Positions 1-9,872 of a DNA stretch of 35,052 bases are shown piece by piece. A program made the translations under genes and the position numbers. The notes under the pieces are model-generated. The model saw only the letters and a program-made list of their open reading frames with translations, was not told the origin of the DNA and searched no databases. Position 1 is the first letter of the stretch, and every line of letters starts with the position of its first letter. Source of the stretch: Chara braunii (taxonomy: Eukaryota; Streptophyta; Charophyceae; Charales; Characeae); the NCBI GenBank assembly GCA_003427395.1, contig BFEA01000069.1, positions 1,480,847 through 1,515,898 of the forward strand, read 5' to 3'.

Positions 1-284
1 TGTGTGTGTGGCTGATGTCGGGAAGTGGCGAATGAACGTAGTCGGAGTCCGCATGCATGTACATGTGCACGGTCTGTATCAGTTGCCCAAGCATGGAATA
101 TACGGACGGACGGGAAACCCGTACAATCGGGAGGTCGCATGTCCACATGAATGCAGACATCATGACAGCTGCATCCAGATTATCTTGTCGCTGAGCGTGT
201 GAAACTACGAGGAAGTACAACGTAAATAAAGGAAATCAACAACTGCTCTAACGCACACAATAATGACGGCAACGAAAAAAAAAT
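1..284. other. No gene seen; short leader before LINE
   Basis: Starts with a short (TG)n run. No reading frame resembles a known protein. The stretch from about 270 has an A run and leads directly into the LINE reading frame, so the 5' truncation point of the LINE may lie here. Confidence 0.5.
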
Positions 285-3200
285 TTGCGTAGTCTAATCC
301 TGAGACAGACAAAACCAGTGGTAAGGGAATTGGTTCACCCCTTCGATATTAATGTACCATCAACATCCAATGTACCATCAACATCCAACATTAAAGAAAT
401 GTGTACCTATGCCAAAGCGTATTATCAAGACATTGTTTCCACTAGAAGACCGTGGGAAAATGCAAATTCGGACCTCTCGCTGTCGTCATCCTTTTGAGAG
501 GGATTGGCGGTGGGGCTTCCGTTGGAAGTCAAGGAAAAATTAGATGCTCCCTTTACTACACTGGAATTACATAAGGCGGTTAGGAGCATGGTAAAAGGGA
601 AATGCCCGGGACTTGATGGCCTCCCGGTGGAATTGTTTTTGAGTACATGGGAGGCCTTTGCCCCGTTCTTATGTCAAGTATTTAATTATTGCCTGGTATC
701 AGGCCAACTACCTAAATCGTGGCTAACCGGTGCAATATCCCTACTCTACAAGAAAGAGGACAAGAGGGAGGTCAAGAATTATAGACCAATTTCAGTTCTG
801 AACGTAGCATATAAGATCTTGGCCAAAGCTCTTGCAATGAGACTGTCGGAATACCTACCAAGACTAGTGGGAAAGGAGCAAGGGGCCTTTGTAAAGGGTA
901 GGTCCATATTTGAGAACATATTATCGTCAATTCAAGCGCTCGAAATCATAGGCAGAGAACAGAAGAATGTGGCGATATTACTGTTGGATATGGAGAAAGC
1001 CTATGACAAAGTCGGCTAGGCTTTTGTGTTAACATCACTGGATAAGATGGGGTTTGGGGAGGGATTCCGCAGATGGGCGAAGGCTATGTACACTGAAGCC
1101 TCCTCGGTGGTAGTGGTGAATGGCCAGCCTTCATCTGAGTTTCCTCTGTCCAGGTCGTTGAGGCAAGGCTGTCCGTTAGCTCTGTTGCTTTTTGTTAATC
1201 AACTAGAAGTCTTGTTGTTTAATATTAGATTTAATCCTAGGATAGTTGGCTTGCTCCTCCCCCCAAAGATCCATTGGAAGGGAGGGGCTATAGCGGATGA
1301 TTTAACAGTCGCTTGCTCTAACAATGCCGAGGCTTTAAATGAACTTAAAAATGTTCTGGACACTTACTGTGAATTATCAGAAGCCTCCATCAACTGGGAG
1401 AAGTCGGTGTTTTTACTGCCTCAAGCGTTTGATCTGGAAGTTGACTGGGGGCTCCGGAGAGTCCCGGAAAATACTTCGGAAAGACTATAAGGGGTTCAGG
1501 TTTCACTCACAGACTGTGCGGCCCAACAAGATTCACTGCTCTCGAAAACGGTGGTGGCCCGGATTAACGGCTGGACAAGAAACCATCAGCTATCGTTATT
1601 CGGTAGGGCGCTGGTCCTAAGTGCTGCAGCCTTCTCTCTGTTGTGGTTCCCACTCACTGTTCATCTGTTGGGTGAGGAGTCATACAAGAACATTAAAAAA
1701 AACGCAGCAAGATATTTGTGGAAACCGCAGGCTTCGGAACAGGAAGGGTTTATTGTAAAGGCCGCTTGGGAGCTTATTTGTGGGGCAAGAGATCAAGGGG
1801 GACTGGGGGTTCTTGATCCTTGCAGCAAAATATTGCTTTGCTGTCCAAATGGCCGGTGGCTGCAATGTTCTCTTCTGAAGAAAAAGTGTGGATTAGCCTG
1901 GCCGAGTACATACTGATGGAAGAATGGTCTTTGCAGCAGGAGAATCATGTTTAGCTTTGCTTAATGATCCCCTCCTACGTGGCCAGGAGACCGAAGTCTC
2001 ATCTGTGGAGGAGCATTTTGCAAGCCTGGAAGAAGATTCACCCACAGTTGTTGGAGGAACCAAGGTCTAAAGAAGAAATTTTGAACCAAATTGTTTTTGA
2101 AAATAAGTATATCTTGCATAGTGGTTTGGAGGAATTGAAAGCGGATGGGAGCGTTGGTTCCTTCGGCAGGTCCTGGGTGGAACATAGGATCCTGCAGATG
2201 CGAGACCTAAGGGATGAGGAAGCCTCAGACTGGTTGCCCCTGGAAACAGTGAAAAGGCGGTTACCTCGGCTCAGAGGAGTGGAACAAAACTACAACAAAC
2301 TAAAGCAGGCGGTTTCACTGCATTGTGTTAATGCCCTTAAGAATGATAGTGAGTTGAGTGCAGGTTGTTGGGTGGAGGACCCTTGTAACAGACAGAGACT
2401 CTGGAAAATAGTTGGGCCTGACTTGAGAGGCGGTACGAAAATACAGATTTGGGAGATTAAGGCTGGAGGCCAGAACAGATCCTTGACATGGAAGGAGGAG
2501 GACACAGTTGGTTCTACAAGGGGCTTACACGAAGTGAGAGTACTGGAGCAGTTTACAAGAAAAGGAACTGCATGTCAGTTACTGAAGGCCTCTCAGGAGA
2601 AATTCATAGTGGAACCAGCACTTTTCGGTTGGAAACCTAACTCCCTCAAACAAGGGTGCCTGTCTGTCAGTACAGTTCAAAGGTGGGAGTTCTTGTTCAG
2701 CAGGATGGGGTAAAGAAAAAACCTCTCGATACAGCCTTAAGGAGACTTGCTCAGCTCCAATTATCACTGGTATTGTGTGGATCAGTGGAGGAAGCAGATC
2801 TCTTAACACTCTGGCAAGCATTAAAATCCCTGCCGTCACAGAGACAGGCAGTACTACACTGGCTGCAATCTCTGCAGATTACTCCAACTGCTTCTTGGTT
2901 GAATTGTGTAGCCATAAATTGTAATTTTTATTTTTTCATCAAAATTTGTTAATTTTCCATATTGTGTATTATAATAACTAGCCATGCATCTGTGGCTGTC
3001 TTGCCCTATGTCTATGAGAATCTGGGAGTGGTGGAAGGAATTTCGGAAGAGGTTAAGTGAGGAATTTATCTGGAGTGACGCGTTCATATTATTCAGTAAA
3101 CTTCAGAGTAAAGGCAGCTTCGGGGCTGGGGTTAACTATGTGGCCTTGTGCTGTAGAGGGATTGTGATGGAGGCTCTGTGGGCCGAGAGGAACGCTCGGG

Positions 3201-3406
3201 TCTTCCAGCAAGAGGAAATAACCTTCACCGGACAAAGAACAGGATTAAGGAGCCCTCAGATTGGCTGTCCTGGCGGACTGGAGAAGGAAGAATCGTTATC
3301 GGTTTTTGAAAACATGGTCCATGACGAATTGTGCAAAGTCTCATCAGATGGGAACATGGATTTTCCTACTTGGTTGACTGAGTCGGTTGTAGGAGGACGA
3401 TGTTAG
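285..3406 (+). pseudogene. LINE reverse transcriptase / ORF2 remnant
   Basis: Would encode the element's reverse transcriptase. Frame 3 (285-1916) contains the pre-RT linker (YAKAYYQDIV near 400), then the RT palm and fingers: GKCPGLDGLPVELF at about 600, NYRPISVLNVAYKILAKAL at about 780, QGAFVKGRS at about 880, and LLLDMEKAYDKV ending at 1013. LRQGCPL follows near 1160, then the catalytic box AIADDLTV near 1290, where canonical is YADD. In-frame stops occur at 495 (TGA), 1017 (TAG where Trp is expected), 1488 (TAA) and 1914. Near 1820 the sense frame shifts to frame 2 (to 2713), then to frame 1 near 2660, and back to frame 2 at 2984. There HLWLSCPMSMRIWEWW resembles the end of a zf-RVT domain. 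Bases 2905-2980 are AT-rich and replace the expected first half of that zinc-binding region. Confidence 0.87.
351..386. repeat. Perfect 18-bp tandem duplication
   Basis: The unit AATGTACCATCAACATCC occurs twice without a gap (351-368 and 369-386). It keeps the LINE frame open and duplicates six residues in the linker before RT. Confidence 0.9.
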
Positions 3407-3797
3407 TTCCCCGAAAAAGGAGTCAGGTGTTGTTGCGTATCAGTTTTTCTTCTGGGGATTTTTGTTTGATGTATAGGGCCTGTGATAGTGAGTGCTTGAT
3501 GGTTGATCTTCTGTATAGGGACAGGTTCTCAGTTAGGCTCATTGGAGCCCTTTTTACATGAGCTTTAAAGTTGATTTTGGAAAGCAAGTAATTTTGGATG
3601 GGACGCTGGACCCGGTTTCCAGCCGTTACATTGACCAGTGTGCTAGCAAACGGAAGTTCTGTGAGCTTGGCTCGTAAGCGAAACTGGCTAATGCTCCCAG
3701 GATAACTCCGGGTTGAATTGTGAGGTCCCCGGCCTCTTTTTAATGGTTTCCTTGGCAATAAAAGACATCCAAAAAAAAAAATAATAATAATAAAAAT
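3407..3797 (+). other. LINE 3' untranslated region with hairpin and A-rich tail
   Basis: Non-coding 3' end of the LINE. It contains a hairpin at 3605-3623 (GCTGGA stem, CCCGGTT loop, TCCAGC stem) and the block GAATTGTGAGGTCCCCGGCC at about 3714. It ends in an A run followed by (ATA)n at 3770-3797. The hairpin and the GAGGTCCCCGGCCTC block reappear at 18.4-18.65 kb and, inverted, at 19.97 and 33.96 kb. This marks them as a shared LINE-family 3' end, the part that the element's own RT is expected to recognise. Confidence 0.75.
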
Positions 3798-3826
3798 TGC
3801 TTGCACATCGTTCGCAAGCTTCGGAG

Positions 3827-4065
3827 CGTTGAGCTAGCTGAGACACAAAATCGCGTCAGCTAGCTCAACAACGAAGGGCAAGGGTAGGGGCGTTATATTG
3901 GATCGGGGGCATTTTTCCAGGGTTTCTCTAAAACGTAAAAATGCATATTCCTTGGGCGTACCCACTTGTCATAAATAGACCACGCGATTTTCAGGAGATC
4001 TTGCATCATATGCGTTGCGCGGCTTCACTCGTGGTTGAATAGTCCACTGACCAGCTAGCTCAACG
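3827..4065. mobile_element. Candidate small MITE with 14-bp terminal inverted repeats
   Basis: CGTTGAGCTAGCTG at 3827-3840 is matched by its exact complement CAGCTAGCTCAACG at 4052-4065. A third copy of the arm lies just inside (3856-3869), forming a perfect 14-bp stem with 3828-3841. No coding content. The size of about 240 bp fits a non-autonomous DNA element, but I see no clear target duplication, so this is inference. Confidence 0.45.
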
Positions 4066-4126
4066 TTGCTGGTGGGACAAGGTCCCGGGAGGTGCAGGCA
4101 GTGAAAAAAAGTAAAATAAAAAAAAT

Positions 4127-4293
4127 CGTCTGTGTGCGTGTGTGTGTGTGAGCGAGCCCAACCACGCGCATGTGCACACTCTCAGAGCATCACTAACTCT
4201 GGGCAATGTGGTGAGTCCTTATCCATCAGTCAAATGCATCCAGGGCAGACACTCTGTCCAGCAGTCACACACACACACACGAACACACACACA
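4127..4293. repeat. TG-rich and CA-rich microsatellites in inverted orientation
   Basis: A (TG)n tract at 4127-4150 and a (CA)n tract at about 4266-4296 flank roughly 115 bases of unassigned sequence. Being complementary, they could pair, but simple-sequence origin explains them equally well. Confidence 0.7.
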
Positions 4294-4310
4294 CACTTGC
4301 ACTTAATATA

Positions 4311-4450
4311 GTTTGTCACAGCCCCCGGTTTGTTGCACTCGACTATTTACGGGGCAGTTGTATTTGATGATATATATCATCAAACAGAACTGCCCGGTAA
4401 CCATAGGCAAAGAGGGAGAAGAGGACAACGAACGAGGGGCTGTGACAAAG
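4311..4450. mobile_element. Foldback MITE of about 138 bp
   Basis: TTTGTCACAGCCCC at 4312-4325 is repeated in exact inverted form at 4436-4449. Inside lie a nested inverted repeat (GGGCAGTT at 4352-4359 against AACTGCCC at 4388-4395) and a perfect 22-bp AT-rich palindrome at 4363-4384. The nested symmetry about one centre and the lack of coding sequence fit a miniature inverted-repeat element. The target duplication is not resolved. Confidence 0.65.
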
Positions 4451-4685
4451 TGTTTCATCGGAATTTCACTGACTCGTCAGGAGGCTGAACCCTCAACAGT
4501 CTACAGAATCCCCTTACTGATTACTCTCTAAGTGATCCACCTTAACCCCGGTTGTGGTTAAGCATCAATGACTGCCCAACAACTAGTACCAATCACTGCC
4601 CTCAAGGTTACTTTGACGAAAACGAAAGCAGACTATCACTCACCCACACCAGATGGAAAACTCTACAGACTGTCGCTTCACACCC
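4451..4685. other. No gene seen
   Basis: Unassigned sequence between the foldback element and the CT repeat. Open frames run through it, but none resembles a known protein. Confidence 0.5.
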
Positions 4686-4690
4686 CATCC

Positions 4691-4744
<54 letters not shown>
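4686..4744. repeat. (CT)n microsatellite
   Basis: About 29 CT units ending directly at an ambiguous base (4745) and an adapter remnant. The true repeat length is therefore unknown. Confidence 0.97.
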
Positions 4745-4772
4745 NACACATCTAGATGTGTATAAGAGACAG
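4745..4772. other. Assembly artefact: N plus partial Nextera junction adapter
   Basis: After an N at 4745, bases 4746-4772 read the end of one mosaic-end adapter (ACACATCT) followed by the complete AGATGTGTATAAGAGACAG. This matches the 27-base right part of the Nextera mate-pair junction adapter found whole at 9873-9910. It is library sequence, not genome, so continuity across this point is doubtful. Confidence 0.96.
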
Positions 4773-4831
4773 CTACCATCCAGAAGGCTGCCCATCCCCC
4801 ACTTCTAAAAACAAAAAAACAAAAAAAAAAA

Positions 4832-5085
4832 AGACCTTTGTACTAATCATTCCCCCCCAACTGGGGCAAGAAGTGTCGCAGACCCCAAAATGACTTTTGG
4901 CATCATTTTTGCACCTTGTAAAACATTTCCCGCCATGTTTGAATACTGGGCGTTACAAGCCCAGTGAGGGTGCAAAAATGCCATGAGAAGGCATTGTGGG
5001 GCCTGTGACACTTTTTTCCCTGTTTGTAAGAAAACAAACACAAAGGTTGAGATGCGGGGAAATCTTATAACTTTTCCAGCTTTTT
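4832..5085. mobile_element. Foldback repeat, family shared with 34.1-34.5 kb
   Basis: The left arm (about 4833-4925) reads through CCTTTGTA, a CCCCAACTGGGG-like stretch and CCCCAAAATGACTTTTGGCA to ATCATTTTTGCACC. The right arm (about 4965-5085) is its imperfect inverted copy, running from GGGTGCAAAAATG to ACAAAGGTTGAGATGCGGGG. The same arms occur at 34106-34500. No coding potential. It probably moves by a partner transposase, but this is inferred only from structure and copy number. Confidence 0.7.
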
Positions 5086-5690
5086 TTCACAAGTTGAAAT
5101 CGTAAGAGGGTCTTAAGGGGGGGAAGGGGGAACGCACGGGCGAGGGATGCCCGGAAACGGGAGTGTCTATTGGTATCAGTATGCGATCCTTTGTGCATAG
5201 GTCGATGGAGGCAGCGATGGTGAAATTAACATAGCGGTCTTCACAATCTGACCGACGAGAGGTGGAGCATTGCGGATGCTGGACATGTTCTTTCTCCATA
5301 GTGCTTCCCCCATAGCGCTCCCTTCATAACTAATCCGTATCGCTCCTTCATTGCGTTCCATGATAGCCCTTCGCGACTACTCTTCTAAGTCTCCTACATA
5401 CAACGAATCCTTATTGCTCCGCTAGATCGTTCCTCCTCCATGATTCTTCTCCATAGCTGACCTCCACAATGCTCCTTCGATCTGCACACCTTCATAATAT
5501 TTTTTTATGCACACCTCCTGATAGCTCCTCCTATTGGCGCACTTCTGCATCACTGGGCAGATCCTGCCGCATGCCGGCCTAGCCCTTGTCTTTTCGAATT
5601 AGGTCGAAGCTTCACGAACCACTCTCAGCCGGGTGGTACTCTGCTACAATCCCACTTCTCAAGACGGACGCGAACAAAGGACTGAAGCAC
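5086..5690. other. No gene; degenerate short repeats
   Basis: From about 5290 to 5530 the sequence is a loose succession of motifs such as CATAGCGCTCC, ATCGCTCCTTC and ATTGCTCCG, suggesting an eroded tandem array. No supported reading frame. Confidence 0.4.
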
Positions 5691-5718
5691 GAAAAATTGA
5701 TTTAAATAGAGCCTATGT

Positions 5719-5904
5719 GTGGGATATATTATAGATCCAAATCTTTTGGCCGAAGGATCAGTTGGTCACTTTCTTTGTTCGGTGTGCGATCTATTATCAG
5801 GGTATGATGAGATTCTGTTGGATCCAAGAGATCAACACCTAACTGCGATGCATCCGCCTCTAGGATCGGTCCAGATGATGGTGGTGCCCATGGGATGGAC
5901 CAAT
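5719..5904 (+). pseudogene. Gypsy reverse transcriptase, N-terminal fragment
   Basis: The translation contains DLLSGYDEILLDPRDQHLTA and VVPMGWTN. These match the gypsy RT block that normally reads D-L/F-x-S-G-Y-x-Q-I, followed by P-x-G-x-x-N. The first catalytic Asp context (CDLLSGY) is still visible. The frame ends where the foldback insertion begins (after codon 5902-5904). Confidence 0.75.
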
Positions 5905-6242
5905 AACAGCCATTTCGTCAAAACAGACATATTATATTTTTTGAACGAAATCAAAACTGACTTTTTTTGCCAAAATCCGGTCGGAATTTTTTGCTCCTAG
6001 GGGTCTGGCGTTCCCAAAACGCCGGACCCCCTACATGTATCTGGTCTATGGTTGAGACCAGATACCTTTTTTTTTTTTATCTGGTCTCAACCATAGACCA
6101 GATACATGTAGGGGGTCCGGTGTTTTAGGAACGCCGGACCCCCAGGAGCAAAAAATTCCGACCGGATTTTGGCAAAAAAAGTCCGTTTTGATTTCGTTCA
6201 CAAAAAAAAATATAATATGTCCGTTTTGACAAAATGGCTGTT
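5905..6242. mobile_element. 338-bp foldback element inserted in gypsy RT
   Basis: A long near-perfect inverted repeat: arms of about 160 bp (5905-6066 and 6081-6242) around a T-rich loop at 6067-6080. Arms begin AACAGCC and end GGCTGTT. Each arm contains CGTCAAAAC..GACATATTATA, a CCGGTCGGAA segment, the GGCGTTCC/AAAACGCC-like block beside GACCCCC, and TATCTGGTCT. Joining 5904 to 6243 gives a continuous RT reading (GWTN then HGVAVFQR), so the insertion limits are fixed by the host gene. No coding capacity; non-autonomous. Confidence 0.9.
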
Positions 6243-6676
6243 CATGGTGTAGCAGTTTTCCAAAGGGTCGTGGTTGTTGTGTTAGGGGAATTTATACCCT
6301 ACCTAATTGAAGTCTTTTTAGATGATTTTCCTATCAAAGAGGCATATGAAAAAGACGAGACCGAAATGAAACCTGATGTTAGGAAATCGGGAAAGTATTC
6401 GCGAAATTATAAGATGTGAATATCACTGTCAGTGACACTAAAAGTAAATGAGTTGTGTCAGACTCTACCATAAATATACAGGGTTACATTTGCGATAAAG
6501 AAGGTAGACGGTTGAATCTTGCAAAACTAGACAAACCCATGAGCTGGCCAGTGTCTTTACAAAGTATTACTGATATACGCCAATTTTTGGGAGTTGGGTT
6601 CTGGAAGAATTTTATAACAGGGTATGCGAAGAAAGCGAAACCCTTAAGGAAATTATTAAGAAAGGGAGTGGAATAA
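6243..6676 (+). pseudogene. Gypsy reverse transcriptase, C-terminal fragment
   Basis: Continues the RT after the insertion: AVFQR, then LGEFIPYLIEVFLDDFPIK, where FLDD corresponds to the Y/F-x-D-D catalytic box. After a frame change, GYICDKEGRRLN and SITDIRQFLGVGFWKNFI..YAKKAKPLRKLLRKG follow, which is the gypsy thumb/connection region (usually FLGL..YYRRFI..FA..A.PL..LL). Stops at 6417 and 6674 and several substitutions show it is dead. Confidence 0.8.
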
Positions 6677-6689
6677 AATTGGACCGACA

Positions 6690-7165
6690 ATCAAGAAAGA
6701 TCGGTCAGAACCCTGATGGATGAGTTCAAGGAGGGAGGTCGGGTCCTAGGAGTACCCTACTTTCAAGATGAGGACAATAGACCATTTGTAGTTTATACAG
6801 ACGCGATAATGACTTATGTAGGGGAAGTCTTAGCTCAAAGAGAGTTTAATGAGGACGAAAAAACTGTCAGGTTTAAAAGTGAAACGTTAAATTCAACCGA
6901 TGGAAATTATTCTCTGTTCAAGAAGGAAGTATTGAGCGTATTACATTGCCTTAACATCTTTAGGCATTACACCTACGAGCGTAGATTTGTTCAACGTGTC
7001 GACCCTACAACGGTAACCGCGACATTGCAGAAAAAATTACCATTAACAGACTCTATAATGACCAGGTAGCTTATGCATTTAAGAATGTTTGACTATACGG
7101 TGAAACCCATATCCAGAGCTAAGAACACTGTAGCTGATGGAATGTCACGAATTGAATTAGAATAA
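6690..7165 (+). pseudogene. Gypsy RNase H fragment
   Basis: RPFVVYTDAIMTYVGEVLAQ (around 6780) is the RNase H first motif with Asp in YTDA. It is followed by TLNSTDGNYSLFKKEVLSVL, whose Glu in KKE is the second acidic site, and HCLNIFRHYTYERRFVQRVD. After a stop at 7067, 7081-7160 still reads LRMFDYTVKP..RAKNTVADGMSRIE, the usual gypsy end of RNase H (ADGLSR). Confidence 0.78.
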
Positions 7166-7325
7166 GGAGACTTGGGGTCCCCTAGTGTGGTCGATAAACT
7201 CTGACAAATGGAGATAGGATTCATAAAGATGGAGCCTAGCACTAGTGTCACCGTTCCGTTTCGGGAAAACCTCTACACTGGAAAGTACCACCAAATTGGG
7301 TTACATCTTCTAGGGGAAGCGGAGA
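7166..7325. other. Inter-domain spacer of gypsy remnant
   Basis: Connects RNase H and integrase. No recognisable motif of its own. Confidence 0.4.
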
Positions 7326-8110
7326 TTGATGATAGGCTTAGTAAAGAGGCTCAACAGTATGCCGATAAGAGTAGTGTGTGATAAGGAAAAAGGAAATGAT
7401 ACAATTCAAGAACTTCATGATGAGATTGTAGGAGGACATAAGGGAATGAAAGAAACATTTGAGAAAGTTTGGACGTTATATTGGTCGGACGGGCTACATA
7501 AAGACGTAGAACTCTATTGCCAAACGTGTACGAAATGTCAGAAGAGGATCGTAGTTAAGTATAAAGAGTCGCAGTTTCCCTTTATCCTACAACGATACGA
7601 CATAAAGTTCATTTAGACTTAGTCAAGATGCCTAAGCAAGAAGGTGGAATGGACTGTATTATAGACATCAGGAACGACTTAACTGGATTCATGGAAGCTC
7701 GGACACTACGTCGAAAAAAACGAGAAAACTAGCAGGTTGTGTCAACAAATTTCTGTTAGAATATTTTTCCTGATATGGATTTGTCGAAAAATTTGTTATG
7801 GATAGAGGTTCTGAATTTATGGTCCGAGAAGTTCAAACCTTCCTCCAAGCATCATGAATTAGAGCATCCTTCTTAACAGCGTATCATCTGCAGACGAATG
7901 TGCCGATAGAGAGGGGGTATCAATCCCTAATGAATGTGTTGGCAAAATGATGTGTAGGAAGATAAACGGCTTGACCAAGATATATAAGATTCACAGTCTG
8001 GGGAGATAATATTAGCGTTCAAACGACTACTGGCTACCTGCCTTACAACTTATGGTTTGTAACATATTAAGTTTCATACTGAACTATGGATGAAGATCGA
8101 CTAAGACTCT
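7326..8110 (+). pseudogene. Gypsy integrase zinc finger and core remnant
   Basis: The H2C2 zinc-binding region is readable in LHDEIVGGHKGMKETF ... CQTCTKCQKR (7400-7550). From 7610 the core follows in another frame: VHLDLVKMPKQEGGMDCII, then after further breaks DRGSEFMV near 7800 (second catalytic Asp region). Beyond 7900 only scattered similarity remains. Many stops; no function expected. Confidence 0.7.
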
Positions 8111-8181
8111 GTGTCCACTCAAGGACAATTATTAGAAGCTTGAATCAAACATATCGTAAAAACTCTAGAAGAGAACACGCT

Positions 8182-8296
8182 AGAAGAAGAAGAAGAAGAA
8201 GAAGAAGATAAAGAAGAAGAAGAGGAAAGAAAGAAGAAGAAGAAGAAGAAGAAAAAGAAAAAGAAGAAAAAGAAGAAGAAAGAAAGAAAGAGAATC
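8182..8296. repeat. (AAG)n microsatellite
   Basis: An interrupted AGA/AAG run that yields long poly-Lys/Glu and poly-Phe frames on the two strands. Simple sequence, not protein. Confidence 0.95.
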
Positions 8297-8369
8297 AAGA
8301 AGATGTACAACAACAAAGAGTGGGGGGGGCGATCGAGGAGCCCAGCGCTCCTGAGAGTGAAGGCACCGT

Positions 8370-8485
8370 AGCGAGCTCCTTTGTCGTGAATCTTCTTCTT
8401 GGATTCCGCGTCAGACTTCTTCATACTCTCGAAGTTGCCTCCCCTTTTCCACAGCGAGCTCCTTGGTCGTGAATCTTCTTCTTCG
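8370..8485. repeat. Direct repeat of about 30 bp, period 82
   Basis: A GCGAGCTCCTT..GTCGTGAATC block followed by TTCTTCTT occurs at about 8371-8402 and again at about 8453-8484 with one mismatch. Surrounding sequence to 8860 shows no supported gene. Confidence 0.75.
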
Positions 8486-8849
8486 ACTTCTCGTTAATCT
8501 TCTTCCTGTGCTCTACTTCATGTTGAGCACGTGAATCATCACCCAGACCATGATGGGACCTGATAGGACCCGAAGCTAATGAGGGAAGTAACTGGGTAAA
8601 AAAGTGTCTCGTTGCACAAATCACTATCTCTCCTGCACTCAACAAGCTAATGCCCATCGGGAGAGACTATCAAGAAACAGAGTCCCGTATACAAAAGGTG
8701 GGACCAAGGTGGGTCAAGAAAAATGAGAGGAAGGGGTGAATGCAAAAGGAAACGAGAAAGTTGCAAACTTAACGTATCACCTCAATCCTCTTCGATAGGT
8801 AACATCTCGAAATTCTATTAAACTACGATGAACCCATCAACTGCTCAAA

Positions 8850-8863
8850 ATCCTGGATCCATA

Positions 8864-8952
<89 letters not shown>

Positions 8953-9000
8953 TGCATCGATACGAAAAAAAGGGGGCAAAAAAAAAATCTTGGATCCACA
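8850..9000. repeat. Poly-A runs with repeated TCCTGxATC motif
   Basis: A52 at 8865-8916, GG, then A31 at 8919-8949. The words TCCTGGATCCATAC (before), TCCTGCATCGATACG (after) and TCTTGGATCCACAC (8989) each precede an A tract or its remnant. The region looks like a short unit with an A tail duplicated several times. Confidence 0.7.
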
Positions 9001-9149
9001 CATGCGAAGTGACGTGTCATTCTCCCGGTGGAGGGCTCGTCCGGGACGACGACATGCTTCACGGTTCACCCACAACGAGCACGTGAGTACTCGATCGACC
9101 TGTAGGATCTGTTTCAGGCTTTAGGGAAAAGGAAAAGGCAAGATGGGAT

Positions 9150-9440
9150 AAAAAACAACGTGCTAGACTATAAGGCATATCCTTCAGATAGTTATACTCT
9201 ACAACTCGGCTCTAGGGAAGCTGGCAAATTGATAATTGAGGCCTTACCTCGTGATTAAGAGGTTAGAAGGAGAAGCCTACATTATTGACGAACTACATGA
9301 AGCTAGGTGGAAGGAGCCTGTTTCTGGCGCACGTCTAAGAGTCTGTAGAGAACGGGAGGGGAAAATACATGAGCCTCGTCTGAACTTAACGACGACGAAA
9401 GGGAAGAAAAAAGTTGAAGAAGGGTCTTCAGCATGCCTAT
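9150..9440 (+). pseudogene. Gypsy integrase C-terminal (GPY-like) fragment
   Basis: The frame from 9236 reads RPYLVIKRLEGEAYIIDELH followed by WKEPVSGARLRVCRERE. This is the typical gypsy integrase C-terminal module (G-P-Y/F-x-V...G-x-Y...EL.G....V...RLR.Y). Just upstream, LDYKAYPS..YTLQLGSREAGKL resembles the preceding strand segment in another frame. It belongs to the 5.7-8.1 kb element, now separated from the core by about 1 kb of low-complexity sequence. Confidence 0.68.
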
Positions 9441-9872
9441 AACTCTTGAGATCGTTGATTTATGAAAAAGAGAAGAGCTAAAACAATCTTCAAGTTGACA
9501 GAACCAAATGAAAAAAGGTCTTAGGCGTTAGAGATTGTCATGGGAAGAGTAAGGGAAAGGGGAAACGAAAGGTTTTGGAGGCAGAAAAGTTAAGGAAAAG
9601 GAGAAGAGAAAAAGCCAACGAGAGAATTAAAAAGGCTATAGTCGCTAACCAAAGCCAAAGTTGGTACCATCATGGGAGGCGATGTTGAAGGACTAGAAGC
9701 TGACAAGGAGTCAAATGAAATTTAGCAAAGAGGAAGAGGAACAAGAGGAAAAGCCAGGAGAAAAAAATTTGACGAACCTGATAATGGTGAGGAAATCTAT
9801 GAATCCCCCGCAATGATAACCACGGGTTCAAACTCGGATTGCAGTTCAAGATCCCAACCGCCGGCCATGACC
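9441..9872. other. No gene seen; A/G-rich
   Basis: Purine-rich, Lys/Arg-rich in translation, with no recognisable domain. Possibly the 3' tail of the gypsy remnant. Confidence 0.4.

Larger units (their letters stand above)
285..3797 (+). mobile_element. 5'-truncated, decayed LINE (non-LTR retrotransposon)
   Basis: A non-LTR retrotransposon remnant in the forward orientation. It holds the end of the linker before the reverse transcriptase, the RT domain, the long C-terminal region with a zf-RVT-like end, a 3'UTR of about 390 bases and an A-rich tail at 3770-3797. Plant-type LINEs encode endonuclease, RT and a C-terminal zinc-binding region; here the endonuclease part is missing, as expected from 5' truncation. 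The coding part is broken by several stops and frame changes, so the copy is dead. The 3'UTR carries a small hairpin also found in other LINE ends in this window (18.4, 19.97 and 33.96 kb). I could not identify a clear target-site duplication. Confidence 0.88.
5719..9440 (+). mobile_element. Degraded Ty3/gypsy LTR retrotransposon, internal region
   Basis: Successive fragments in one orientation follow the Ty3/gypsy order RT, RNase H, integrase: RT (5719-5904 and 6243-6676), RNase H (about 6690-7165), integrase zinc finger (7326-7616), integrase core (about 7610-8010) and integrase C-terminus (9236-9442). Gag, protease and LTRs were not recognised. The RT is interrupted by a foldback insertion. 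The stretch from 8120 to about 9150 is low-complexity (AAG, poly-A) and separates core from C-terminus. The element is older and more decayed than the one at 20-33.7 kb. Confidence 0.8.

Noticed and set aside
8119-9075. Poly-Phe, poly-Lys and poly-Ser frames
   Set aside because: Translations of AAG and A homopolymer tracts.
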